From contig JBBHKE010001351.1 of NCBI GenBank assembly GCA_037447655.1, positions 193,663-257,662 on the forward strand: DNA of 64,000 nucleotides. Reading direction: 5' to 3'. A program made the position numbers and the translations under genes. This DNA comes from Zygnema cylindricum (taxonomy: Eukaryota > Streptophyta > Zygnematophyceae > Zygnematales > Zygnemataceae). Below are positions 22,151-31,382 of the stretch, one piece after another; the first letter of the stretch is position 1, and the number at the start of each line of letters is the position of its first letter. Below the pieces are notes generated by a model. It had not been told where the DNA came from. It did no database searches and saw only the letters and a program-made list of their open reading frames with translations.

Positions 22151-23277
22151 GGAGGGAGGGAGGGAGGGAGGGAGGGAGGGAGGGAGGGAGGGAGGGAGGG
22201 AGGGAGGTTTGACCTTGTCCGTGTGTATACAAAAGTAAGAGGAGCTCTCTTATTCTCCTCTTCTTCTCTTATTCTCTTATTCTCCTCTTCTCTTCTTTTC
22301 TTATTCTCTTCTTCACTTATTCTCTTATTCTCTTCTTCCCTTCTTCTCTTCTTTTCTCTTTTTCTCTTACTCTTCATCTCTTCATCTCTTCTTCTTTTCT
22401 TCTTCTTATTCTCTTATTCTCTTATTCTCCTCTCTTATTCTCCTCTTCTCTTCTTCACTTCTTCTCTTATTCTCTTCTTCTCTTATTCTCTTCTTCTCTT
22501 ATTCTCTTCTTCCCTTCTACTCTTCTTTTCTCTTCTTCTCTTCTTCTCTTACTCTTCATCTCTTCTTCTCTTACTCTTCTTCTTTTCTTCTTATTCCCTT
22601 TATTCTCTTGTTCTCTTCTTCTCTTCTTCTCTTCTTTTCTTATTCTCTTCTTCTCTTATTCTCTTATTCTCTTTTTCTTTTATTCTCATATTCTCTTTTT
22701 CTCTTCTTCTCTTATTCTCTTCTTCTCTTCTTTTCTTATTCTCTTCTTCACTTATTCTCTTATTCTCCTCTTATTCTCTTCTTCCCTTCTTCTCTTCTTC
22801 ACTTCTTCTCTTATTCTCTTATTCTCTTTTTCTCTTTTTCTCCTCTTCTCTTATTCTCTTCTGCTCTTCTGCTCTTCTTCTCTTATTCTCTTGTTCTCTT
22901 TTTCTTTTATTCTCTTATTCTCTTCTTCTCTTCTTTTCTTATTCTCTTCTTCACTTATTCTCTTATTCTCCCCTTATTCTCTTCTTCCCTTCTTCTCTTC
23001 TTTTCTCTTCTTCTCTTCTTCTCTTACTCTTCATCTCTTCATCTCTTCTTCTTTTCTTCTTTTCTTCTTCTTATTCTCTTATTCTCCTCTCTTATTCTCT
23101 TCTTCTCTTCTTTTTTTATTCTCTTCTTCTCTTATTCTCTTTTTCTCTTTTTCTCCTCTTATTCTCTTCTTTTCTTCCTTTCTCTTCTTCTCTTCTTCTC
23201 TTCTCTTACTCTTCATCTCTTCTTCTTTCTTCTCTTATTCTCTTATTCTCTTCATCTCCTTTTCTCCAATTCTCTTA
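22151..23277 (+). repeat. (GGGA)n microsatellite followed by a 1-kb CT-rich simple-sequence tract
   Basis: A tetranucleotide run of about 13 GGGA units (22,153-22,206) is followed by about 1,040 bases built from TTCTC, TTATTCTC and TTTTCTT variants on the + strand. It is open in all + frames as Ser/Leu/Phe, which is compositional. It ends abruptly at about 23,277. Confidence 0.9.
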
Positions 23278-23361
23278 AAAAGATATGGTTAAGCAGTCCA
23301 GGTATGATGTGTGAAATTTCATGTCTAGCAAAATCGTTTACCTTTGCGACGATTACTCTTA

Positions 23362-23838
23362 TTATTTTGTACTATTTCTTTTTTTCTCATATTCTCGCAG
23401 TGTTTTTCTTTTATTATCCTTGATAAAATATGGTATATATGGTGAAGTTCGAAAAAATTCCGAATTTCCTGCTTGTTGATTAGCATCGATCTCAATTTTA
23501 GGTATTCGCAGGTTTTGGTTTCGAGAGGAAGGTGTTCCTAAAATACTTGTTTGAATATCATTGTCAAAAAAATCTTCGAGCACCTAGGAAAGGTCGGGAC
23601 TTGAACGTCGTAATAAAGGTTTGTATTGGTCATTGAAAAATGAATCAAATCTTATATTTTGATCGAGAGAATCATCACACCCTTCAGTCGATGATGATTG
23701 AAACAAATCAGCTTCTAGTTGATGTTTAGACGCCAAGTCCGTCATCAACGATTTAAGTTTGGTTGTAGAAAACAAAGGGTTATCCGATTTATTTTTCAAA
23801 ATCTGCACTTGATAAACACATTTCATTTGAGTTTCCAA
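23362..23838 (-). pseudogene. Unrecognised coding fragment with internal stop
   Basis: Two consecutive minus-strand segments share one frame, interrupted by a TAG at 23,584-23,586 (the sequence there, CCTAGGTGC, could instead be a splice site). Composition is protein-like: TTKLKSLMTDLASKHQLEAD in the first part, SEFFRTSPYIPYFI in the second. Further upstream (23,850-23,990) the same frame shows an Ser/Glu-rich stretch with stops. I do not recognise the protein. It may be a decayed gene or an exon pair. Confidence 0.25.
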
Positions 23839-24028
23839 ACAAATGAATCCGTCCTTGCTCTAAACATGCCTCCTCTCCACTCCATCCTTCTAACTTCTAC
23901 ACACTACTTCAGAATATTCTGACGGGTCTATACTTTCAGAACAAAGACTTTTTTCAGAATTCAAATGTGTCAATTCCGAGTATTCGGAATCTAAATGTGT
24001 AACATTTGTCTGCTAATCACTCGCTGTC

Positions 24029-24130
24029 ACACCGCCAATCGTGATTATATTTAATAACACTAATTTAGTCACGACTTTTTTAGGCCAAAAATCACTTAAA
24101 TTGTGAAGACCACTATTTAAGGCAATCACG
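24029..24130. mobile_element. MITE end fragment, family B type
   Basis: CACCGCCAATCGTGATTATA at the left matches the family termini and is followed by AATAACACTAATTTAG. No matching right end was found, so it is partial. Confidence 0.45.
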
Positions 24131-24364
24131 CATGTCTTATCTCTATCAGCTGAAGAAGTTGGGGTCAGCTTTAGAAATAAGCTCCTTGCCAATGTCAATA
24201 GCAAGGACCACCATCTCTTTCTCCTCAAAAGCTCCTTCTCGGCTAATTTCCATAACTGCCACCAGTAAACAAAAATTTGCAATCAGCTACCGTAGCAAAA
24301 TCGAAAGCCAACACCAAGGAAAGTAAAGTATTTAAAGAAGATAAAGAATAGGAAGAAGAGGATT

Positions 24365-24475
24365 CAATTGAAGAAGGATCAACTTAAGAAGATTCAATTA
24401 AAGAAGGTTGAATTTAAGAAGGATCAACTTAAGAAGATTCAATTAAAGAAGGTTGAATTTAAAAAGATTAAATCC
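24365..24475 (+). repeat. 15-bp-period tandem repeat (45-bp higher unit)
   Basis: Three related 15-mers alternate: AAGAAGGATCAACTT, AAGAAGATTCAATTA, AAGAAGGTTGAATTT. Together they make a 45-bp unit present twice almost perfectly, with degenerate copies either side. Translated on + it would give a Lys-rich 15-residue repeat, but no gene context supports translation. Confidence 0.75.
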
Positions 24476-24479
24476 AAGA

Positions 24480-26460
24480 TGTTTAGAGGCTTCAGTAAAT
24501 CCTCGGGTGTGTGCAACATCAAACCTCACCAGCTTAAAAAAGAGGCAGAAAAGATATTCCATACTCATATGCATCAGGGCAAGTGCCCTTGGAGCATGCC
24601 AATATGGCCTCAAGCACATTTCATAATAACCAACCCCCCCATGTTTATTCATTGAAACAGTGGAAACGGACAACCTAACCAATAAAAATGCTGTGAAATA
24701 ACAAAATAAAAGACAGGATTTGAAGAGAAGCCTTAGTAAGAAAGCTCTCAATTGGAGAAGCACGCGGTAGTGTAGAATAGGAATACAAAATCCTCTGTTT
24801 ATAAAATATCTACGCATAAGAATATAAAGCTCCCTCTTTATCAAAATTATATGTGTAAGAATACAAGACCGTTCGTTTATCAAAATTCTATGAAAAATAA
24901 AAAGTTCAGAGGCCAACTTACCTCACCATCCATAAGATTTAAAGTAGTGACCTTAGCCCTGCCCTATCTGGCATTCATATTGTCACTCAAATCTCGTACC
25001 AATTCCTCAATTCTATTCCTCCTCCATGCTGTAATTTTTTTCTCTGTCCTGTACTTTAGCACAGCATAAATGCCACAAAAAGCTACAGGGTTACTAATGT
25101 ATTCACTTCCTTGTTTTTCTAATTTCTTGAGAGGCTCTCATGCTTAAGATGAAAATCCAGAAAAACCACAGGCTAAAGATGGGAATCAAGAAAAGGGTAA
25201 GCCGTGTATTCACTTCTTGCATTTCTAACTAAGGCTGCCATGCTAAAGATGAGAATCAAGAACAACCACCAGCAGAGCTATTAGAGTTATTATCTTCAAT
25301 TTGAGTGGATGTGTTTTTTTACCCAAAATCATAAATTAGTGTAAATAACACAATTTAGTAAAGTCCTCCATGATAAGCCCTCCACGTGGACAAAAAATGA
25401 ACGTGTGTACTTAAAGTTTAATAAAGTCTAATAAAGCATTAACCCAGATAATTCACTAACTCTAATAGCGAGGTGTACTCCAAGTGAAAGTAAAGAAGCT
25501 TGTCGTTGTACTTTCCACTAACTAATAAAAGGGAGAGAATTCAATAAAAAAACAAAAATGAAAATGCATATCAAAACAAAACATTATTTTTAGACGTTCA
25601 ACACCAAAAATACTTTAGTCAAATATTTCCCTTCACACGTAGCACAAACGACTGAAAAAAATCATCATAAATTGAATGTAGAGTGTTGATAAATTTTGAA
25701 TTATTGAGCCATGAATTCAGTTAAACAGTTTCAGATAAGTGAGTCATAAATTGAATACCGAGAATTAAATGAATTTCAATCAATAAATTCAATTAAATTT
25801 CAAATTCCACCAAGAATCGTCATCAGCATTAGTAGCACTAATGCAAACAGTTTTCTTTGGCTTCTGACCACAAAATAGTGTCAATACTCAATAAAACTAA
25901 TCTTCAGTTCATAACACTAACTTAGCAAGGCTGTCAGAAACAAAAAAGGACAATTTCAACAGAAAAGGACAATTTCAGCAGAAAAATGCGATTTCCTTGA
26001 AGCAAATGCATACATTGTCTGACTATCAGCATTCATGTTATTTCTCGAAACATAATTCGCCTATTCTCTGAGCACCTTTGGGATTTTAATCCGGCAAGCA
26101 GAAATGAAAAAGTATGATCCATACTTATCGAGGAATTATGTGGCAAAAAAAAATTAAAGCTGGTGATGATACACGATTTACTACGATGACTCGCTCGTTC
26201 TCTTCGCTCTAAAGTCTAATCCTTGCATTTCTAAATTGCCTGTGAACTGACAAGTGTCAGCCTGTGCTTCCATGTGGTTGAGTCCCAATTGACTCAGCAG
26301 TCAAAAAGATTTAGAGAAACGTACAAAAAAAAAAAACACAAATAAAAGCGTAAAAAAAAACACAAATAAAAGTGATTCATTCACTGTTTCCCTCTTTCCT
26401 CGCCCTTTTCTTATCTCTCCCTGAACTTCTCTCCCCTCACCTCCTTTTCCTTTTCATACT
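24480..26460. other. Gene-free stretch with one MITE
   Basis: No gene is supported. Apart from the element at 25,267-25,475, it is AT-rich sequence with scattered short direct repeats (for example GAACAACCACCAGC-like segments after AAGATGAGAATC). Confidence 0.4.
25267..25475. mobile_element. MITE, family B-related, diverged
   Basis: The right end CTAACTCTAATAGCGAGGTG|TA and left end CACCAGCAGAGCTATTAGAG are inverted relatives of the family termini. It is about 209 bp long and the interior is AT-rich. Confidence 0.5.
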
Positions 26461-26820
26461 CTACACATTCCTTCTTTTCTTTCTACACTTCGCAAGCTCG
26501 TCTTCTCGCTTCTCAAATTTCCTTTTCTCATCAAGGAAAGCGCTAGTTTCTAGCTGGAATTGGTCCTCGTCCTTTTCTAACTTCTGTTCCGCTTCTTCAT
26601 TCTCCTTCTTTTCGGTCGCCAACTTCTCGTAATATTTTTGAATCGCCTTTGGCTTATATTCTAATTCTCGAATTCTCTCCTTCACCGATTTGTGTTCGGA
26701 AGAAGCCAAACTTAATCGAGATTGTCGATCCTCCCACTGCTTATTCATGACGTCACGTTTTCCCCTCAGCTTTTGGAGCTCCTCTTCCTCAATTTTTAGA
26801 TACACTTCCTCCCACCTCAA
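26461..26820 (-). CDS. Coiled-coil protein, 3' exon (119 residues)
   Basis: Minus-strand exon starting after a TTCCCAG acceptor at 26,821-26,827 and ending at a TAG (26,461-26,463). It encodes a highly charged, heptad-like helix (EEELQKLRGKRDVMNKQWED, ELEYKPKAIQKYYEKL, EEAEQKLEKDEDQFQLE) ending in a basic cluster (KCRKKRRNV). That cluster could be a nuclear signal; this is inference. The sequence before the acceptor is T-rich and intron-like. I could not place the upstream exon: an ATG near 27,037 is followed by a stop. It lies head-to-head with the coiled-coil gene at 28,884, which it resembles. Function unknown. Confidence 0.55.
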   Translation of the reverse strand: MRWEEVYLKIEEEELQKLRGKRDVMNKQWEDRQSRLSLASSEHKSVKERIRELEYKPKAIQKYYEKLATEKKENEEAEQKLEKDEDQFQLETSAFLDEKRKFEKREDELAKCRKKRRNV

Positions 26821-27409
26821 CTGGGAACGATGATAAACAAAAAACAAACAAACAAATGTCAGGAATTTGTTATGGGGAAAAAAGCAAACAACGAAAGACC
26901 ACAAAGTTGCCCTTCTCCATTTCCTCTTTGTTTTAATCTCTACTCTAACATTTTGTAATTACTATTAATAAAATTAAAAATCCTTAACATTCCATCTTTT
27001 GGGTTTTACCCAAACCTGCTACAGGAGGTTGTCCATGGAAGGACGAGGAGGAAGGAGGAAGAGACAAAGTTGTAGTTTGGCTTGTAGTGGGAGGAAGACG
27101 AGGGAGAAGAATCTGATAGGCTTGAAGCTGATAATTGTGAGAAGTATTGATTCTGATTTCGAGGAGGCTGGGGGGGAATGGGTGAGGAGGGATTTGAAAT
27201 AGTGTGGGGAGGCGGATGGAGAGGAGACTAGATGGAGGGAGAGAAGAATGTCGGCGGGAGTTTTAAGAAGATGAATAGAAACTGAAACAGAAAACAAAAA
27301 AAAAATCCCCAAAAGGTTAAAATAGAGAGGAAGGTGAGACAATAACAGACGATTAATTTGACAACTTAAAGATTTTCCAGCGACATTGAACAGAGACAAA
27401 AATCAATTA

Positions 27410-27480
27410 TACACAATATTTATTATTGTATTATATATTATATAATATATGTAACATAATATATAGCATGGACATCCGCC
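27410..27480. repeat. AT-rich TATA-repeat patch
   Basis: A short run of TATTATATATTATATAATATA-type sequence between the two divergent coiled-coil genes. No promoter role can be shown. Confidence 0.4.
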
Positions 27481-27689
27481 CTTAACGAAACATAAACCAA
27501 AAACTATTCAAAAAAAAGAGATAAGAAACAAAATGGAGAAACAAAAAGGTGACAGAAAACGACAAGATAGGATGTCCTCACAGCTTTGGTGAGTTCCCAG
27601 GCCGTCCGATGAAGATCGACTTTTGTCGCCATGCAGGCCGTACTCATGGCGCCACACGTGTCATCCATGGGGACGAAGAGAGCCATGCT

Positions 27690-27940
27690 GCGGCTCGGGG
27701 GGAGGGAGGAAAGGAAAGGAGGGAGGGAGGGAGGGAAAGAAATAAAAGCGGGCGAGAGGAGGAAAGGAAGCAAAAGAGGGAAGGAGGGAGGGATGGAGGG
27801 AGGGAGAATCTTGTAAACAAACGATAGGAAAAATGCGGTTGGGAAAGGGAATTGTCGGAAGGACTGTAATTTTCCTAATGGAGGGAGGGAGGGAGAGAGG
27901 GCGAGAGGGAGAGAGAGGGAGAGAGAGAGAGAGAGTAAAG
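27690..27940 (+). repeat. GGGA/GA-rich purine tract
   Basis: Purine-rich + strand with GGGAGGGAGGGA and GAGAGAGA runs, pyrimidine-rich on the opposite strand. Open frames in it are compositional. Confidence 0.75.
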
Positions 27941-28098
27941 TGACAGGTGAAGGCTGGAGGGAGTGTGTGGAGAGAAGTGCACTTGAGATGGGTGAATGAA
28001 GTAATCTGGGTGAATGTATACCGTACTTTATATAGTGCGAATACGATTGAAGACGCCCGTACAGTATGCGTGCAGTCTGTATACCGTACAGATGGAAC

Positions 28099-28353
28099 TT
28101 ATATAGCGTTGCCAACTGGTTCCGAAAATCAAACTACGGCTGCACCCATTTAGAATTGGCGCTGATTTGAGCGGACCGCATGAAATCATGTCGGTGGTAG
28201 TTAACTGAAGACTGTCAGCATATAGTGTTCCAAATTGGTATTGTAACCCAACATACGGCGAATACCCATTTATGATTGGGATTAATTCGAGAGCGACGAA
28301 AGCCGCTGGCAAATTATGTCGGTGGCAAGTTAGGATCAGAAACACTATATACG
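28099..28353. repeat. Diverged tandem duplication of about 120-135 bp
   Basis: Unit 1 (about 28,099-28,217) and unit 2 (about 28,219-28,353) share the order TATATAG(C/T)GTT, TACGGC, ACCCATTTA, ATTGG, GAGCG and ATGTCGGTGG. It lies about 530 bp upstream of the coiled-coil start codon at 28,884. No coding meaning was found. Confidence 0.6.
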
Positions 28354-28678
28354 GTTTCAAACATACCCACGCGCATGCCCTTTGTTCCGTACGAGTCATG
28401 CAACATTGGTCATGCCACGTGGCACAAGCTCTCGCATAAAGCAACGGCGCGGGACGTTGGCTCAGCTTAGTCGCCACGTGGCATTTTTGCCATCCGAAAA
28501 TGTAATGTACGCTGGATGTATCCAAACTGGACCATTGCCGTACAGTTTTTCGATGAATAGTGCCGCCGCCGCCTGATTTTGGCGTTTTGACTTTTTGTTA
28601 AAGGACTCGACGCCACTGCCGTACTGTACTTTCCAGCGTGGCAGGCGGTGTGTTTGAACTACGTGCACACCTCTAATC

Positions 28679-28686
28679 TATTTAAA
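28679..28686 (+). promoter_or_regulatory. TATA-like box of the 28,884 gene
   Basis: TATTTAAA lies about 200 bp upstream of the start codon, followed by a pyrimidine-rich leader (28,750-28,875). This is placed by motif and position only. Confidence 0.4.
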
Positions 28687-28883
28687 ACTCCCTCCCACTC
28701 CATATTCCATCACTCAAACACAAGTCTTCTCCATAAAACTTTTTTAGGGGGGTTGTGTTCCCTATTTTCTTGCCTTTCTTCTTTTCTCACCTCTCTTCGC
28801 CCCTTTTCCTCTCTCTTTCTTCTTTCCGTCCTACTCTCCCTCTCTCTCTCTCTCCCTCCCTCTCTCCCTCCTCGGCCGCCACC

Positions 28884-30260
28884 ATGTGTATGGAGCACGA
28901 GAACGAACTCCAAAAAACAAAATTGGAACTCGAAAAAACGGTGCGGATCCTTCTTCTTTTTTCTTTCTTTCTTTCTCTTCTTTTTTGCGACTTCTCTCTT
29001 AAGAATCCCCTTTAATTGTTATTGTTTGTTTGTGTTTCTGTTTTTTTTTCAAGAGTGCGTAGATTAAATTATATTTTTTGAAGTCGTACTTTATTTTAAG
29101 TTAATTCATTTGGCAAGATTGTAATCGGCTATTTCGATTATTTGTCCGCTTTTTTTCGGCCCTTTTAACGGTTTTTCTTTTTGTCTTTTTCCAGTTTTCT
29201 GCATGTCATAAGTCACACCAACCGTCAGAAAAGGTCCGACAGCTATTCAGAATCAGTACTTGACTACAATTCGAATTCTGCTTCCGGCATTTCTTCTGAA
29301 TCAGTACTCTTCGAATTCTACTTCGAACTTTTCTTCGAAACCGAATTCATCTCTGCTTCAGAGTCTACTTCGATTTCAATTTCGAACCTAGTTCGAATTT
29401 TTTCGCCCATCCGATTTAAAATCGGTGAAATCGGTTCGTCGCCATCGAATTCTTAGAGCGCCAGGATCTGGAAGGAATACTCTACAAATTCCAGCTCCGG
29501 CCAGATCCTCCTCTCTCCCTCTCGGCCCCTCCCTCTCCCAAATCCTTCCTATAAAACCTCTCTCCAAAACTCCCCTCTTCCCCTTTGTCCCTCTTTCCCT
29601 CTATCCCTCTACCCCTCTGCCAGTTTGTTTCACCGATTCTTTTTTTGTCTTTTTACTTCCCTTCGAATAAAAAAACTAAGAAACCTCTTATTTCTGTTTC
29701 TCCCTTTTACTTTTTGTTTGTTTGTTTCTTCCCTCGTTCCCGTCCTAACATTCTTTCTTTTGTTTTATGTGTTCCGGATTCTCTTCTATTTGTCTTGTCT
29801 GTGTCTCCAGCGTCACGAGTTGTCACGTGTGAGCGATTCGCGGCTTAAGAGCCACGAGGAATTGCGGAGTTTGCGACGTGACATCCAATCATTGACGGGC
29901 CGCTTCCAGTCCGCGGAAGCCCAATACGAGGCCATTGGCTCGGCCTTAGCATGGGACAAAATCCAGCTAGGCTTGCTGGGAAACAAGGCGAATCCGGCGT
30001 ACCTCAGATTCAAGGAGGAGGCCGCGGAAGAGACAAGGAAGGTGGAAGAGAAGAAAGGAGAGTTGAAGGGAAGGAGGGATAGGTTGGAAGAGAAAATTAG
30101 GAATTTGTCGAAGGAGAAAATTCAGTTCGCTGCGGAGAAAAAGTTTTTGAGGAGAGAGAGGGTGGCAGTGGCGGAGGAGAGGAGGTTGAATGAGGAGAGG
30201 TGTTTGGAGAGAGAGAGGAAGAGGACGAAGAGAGAAGGAGAGAGCAGTAATAGTCAGTGA
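28884..30260 (+). CDS. Coiled-coil protein, two exons (168 residues)
   Basis: Exon 1 is 28,884-28,940 (19 codons) and exon 2 is 29,811-30,260. The 870-bp intron runs from a GTGCGG donor to a pyrimidine-rich CCAG acceptor and joins in phase 0. The start context GCCGCCACCATG is a near-ideal initiation site. The product is almost entirely charged helix (MCMEHENELQKTKLELEKT, then RHELSRVSDSRLKSHEELRS). A helix-breaking GLLGNKANPAYLRF sits near residue 90, and a basic tail (RERKRTKREGESSNSQ) ends the protein. Coiled-coil dimerisation is likely. Pathway and location are unknown. Alignment by eye to the minus-strand 26,461 exon is nearly gapless over about 80 residues, which suggests a divergent paralogue pair. 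Confidence 0.72.
29240..29420 (+). repeat. TTCGAA/GAATTC-rich low-complexity patch in the intron
   Basis: About 180 bp in which TTCGAA, GAATTC, TTCTTCGAA and TCAGAATCAGTACT recur at irregular spacing. It lies inside the intron of the coiled-coil gene. An open frame runs through it (91 codons) but is Ser/Glu/Phe-biased. A skipped exon is possible and not supported. Confidence 0.5.
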
Positions 30261-30321
30261 AAGGAATCAGAAACCGGCTTTTCTTTGTTTATTTGTTCTC
30301 ACTTGTATTTTCTGTCCGTGT

Positions 30322-30327
30322 AATAAA
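30322..30327 (+). terminator. Poly(A) signal AATAAA for the 28,884 gene
   Basis: AATAAA lies 62 bases after the stop codon and is followed by T/G-rich sequence, as expected of a polyadenylation site. Confidence 0.55.
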
Positions 30328-30743
30328 ATGGTTTTCTGTTGTGTTTTTTTTTAATTCAATTTGTTTTCTTTTGTTGTTCCTTGGTTTGTTATGTGTGTTT
30401 TACCATTTTTACCATTTTTGTTTTACGCCCATTTCATACGGGTAAGTAATATATTTGAAGCCTTGATCCCTTGTCTCTTTTAGATGGTGTTAATAATCTG
30501 TGTATTAAAAGTTTATTGTTTATGTCAAGATGGCTTCTTGATACAAATATAACTACCTCTATTGCAACTCGCAACTGCCTGTATCTGATATACCCGGTTT
30601 TTTCCTTTCAATTTTAAATCCTTTTTCATTTTTGTTTCCATGTGCAACAGTTTTGCCCCATTGTGGTTAAGGGAAGAAAGTAGAAAAAAATAGGCGATGG
30701 GTAACAAAGATATGACAGGGAGGAGGGGGAGGGAACAGTGCAG

Positions 30744-31382
30744 GCTACTGAGAAAGATCCAAATCTCGTAAATAGTGTGGAAGAAATTTGGGTCCTTGCG
30801 GGTTCCTTTTTCGCAAGCGGGAATGTCAATCCTGCGACTGAGGTCAATGTGAGGTATTTTTTAAACCGGTTTTGGGGTTCATAAGAAAACCCTGTGATCT
30901 CCTTCATTGAGAGAGATCTGTGCAAGATTGTTGCTGAGTTGTAAGGTACTTATTCTTTTTAAGCATAGATAGGTTGGGAAGCATGTGAGATTTGTGATTC
31001 GTATTCAAAGCTTACTTCAAAGCTAGGTGAAGTGTAGAAAGCGAGGACATGTTTGATGTTTTTAGTTCGAATTCTGCTTAAGTAATGTGCATTTTTTATC
31101 TGCAGAACATATAAGACGTCCTCTCCTTCCGCGTTTTGAATTTAGGGTCCAAATGGACGTTTGGCCCAATAACTAGACCAATGATAGAGCTACTTGGAAG
31201 AGGCAACTGATAATTTAGCTAAACCATGTTTAAAGTGGGAACAAATGAAATTTTGGAGATTCTTTTGGTTGGTGGTAAAAGACAGATTATTGGTGACCCG
31301 GATGCAGCAGATATTGTATTTACAAGTGGAGCTAAAGTCATCGTTGTGGGACTCAATGTTAAGACAGAAACAATCATGACAG
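30744..31382 (+). pseudogene. Two-exon fragment of an inosine/uridine nucleoside hydrolase
   Basis: The family (IUNH, including plant uridine ribohydrolases) splits nucleosides into ribose and base. Exon a, 30,744-30,848, follows a TGCAG acceptor and encodes EIWVLAGSFFASGNVNPATE. Exon b, 31,286-31,382, encodes IIGDPDAADIVFTSGAKVIV and GLNVKTETIMT. Joined, they read without a gap across the family's conserved GNVNP-AEAN-GDPDAAD block, and both have good GT-AG borders. The N-terminal catalytic DTDPGxDD region and the C-terminal third are absent from about 480 bp upstream and several kb downstream. I therefore call it a captured or decayed gene fragment, though very long introns cannot be excluded. 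Confidence 0.68.

Noticed and set aside
22139-23423. Open frames of 379, 271 and 133 codons
   Set aside because: Simple-sequence DNA open in all three forward frames as Ser/Leu/Phe; not coding.
26999-27399. First exon of the minus-strand coiled-coil gene at ATGGACAACCTCC near 27,037
   Set aside because: The possible donors give a stop in frame or the wrong phase to the exon starting at 26,820.
28028-28525. 165-codon minus frame between the coiled-coil genes
   Set aside because: It crosses the tandem duplication and has no recognisable domain; Cys-rich chance translation is the simplest reading.
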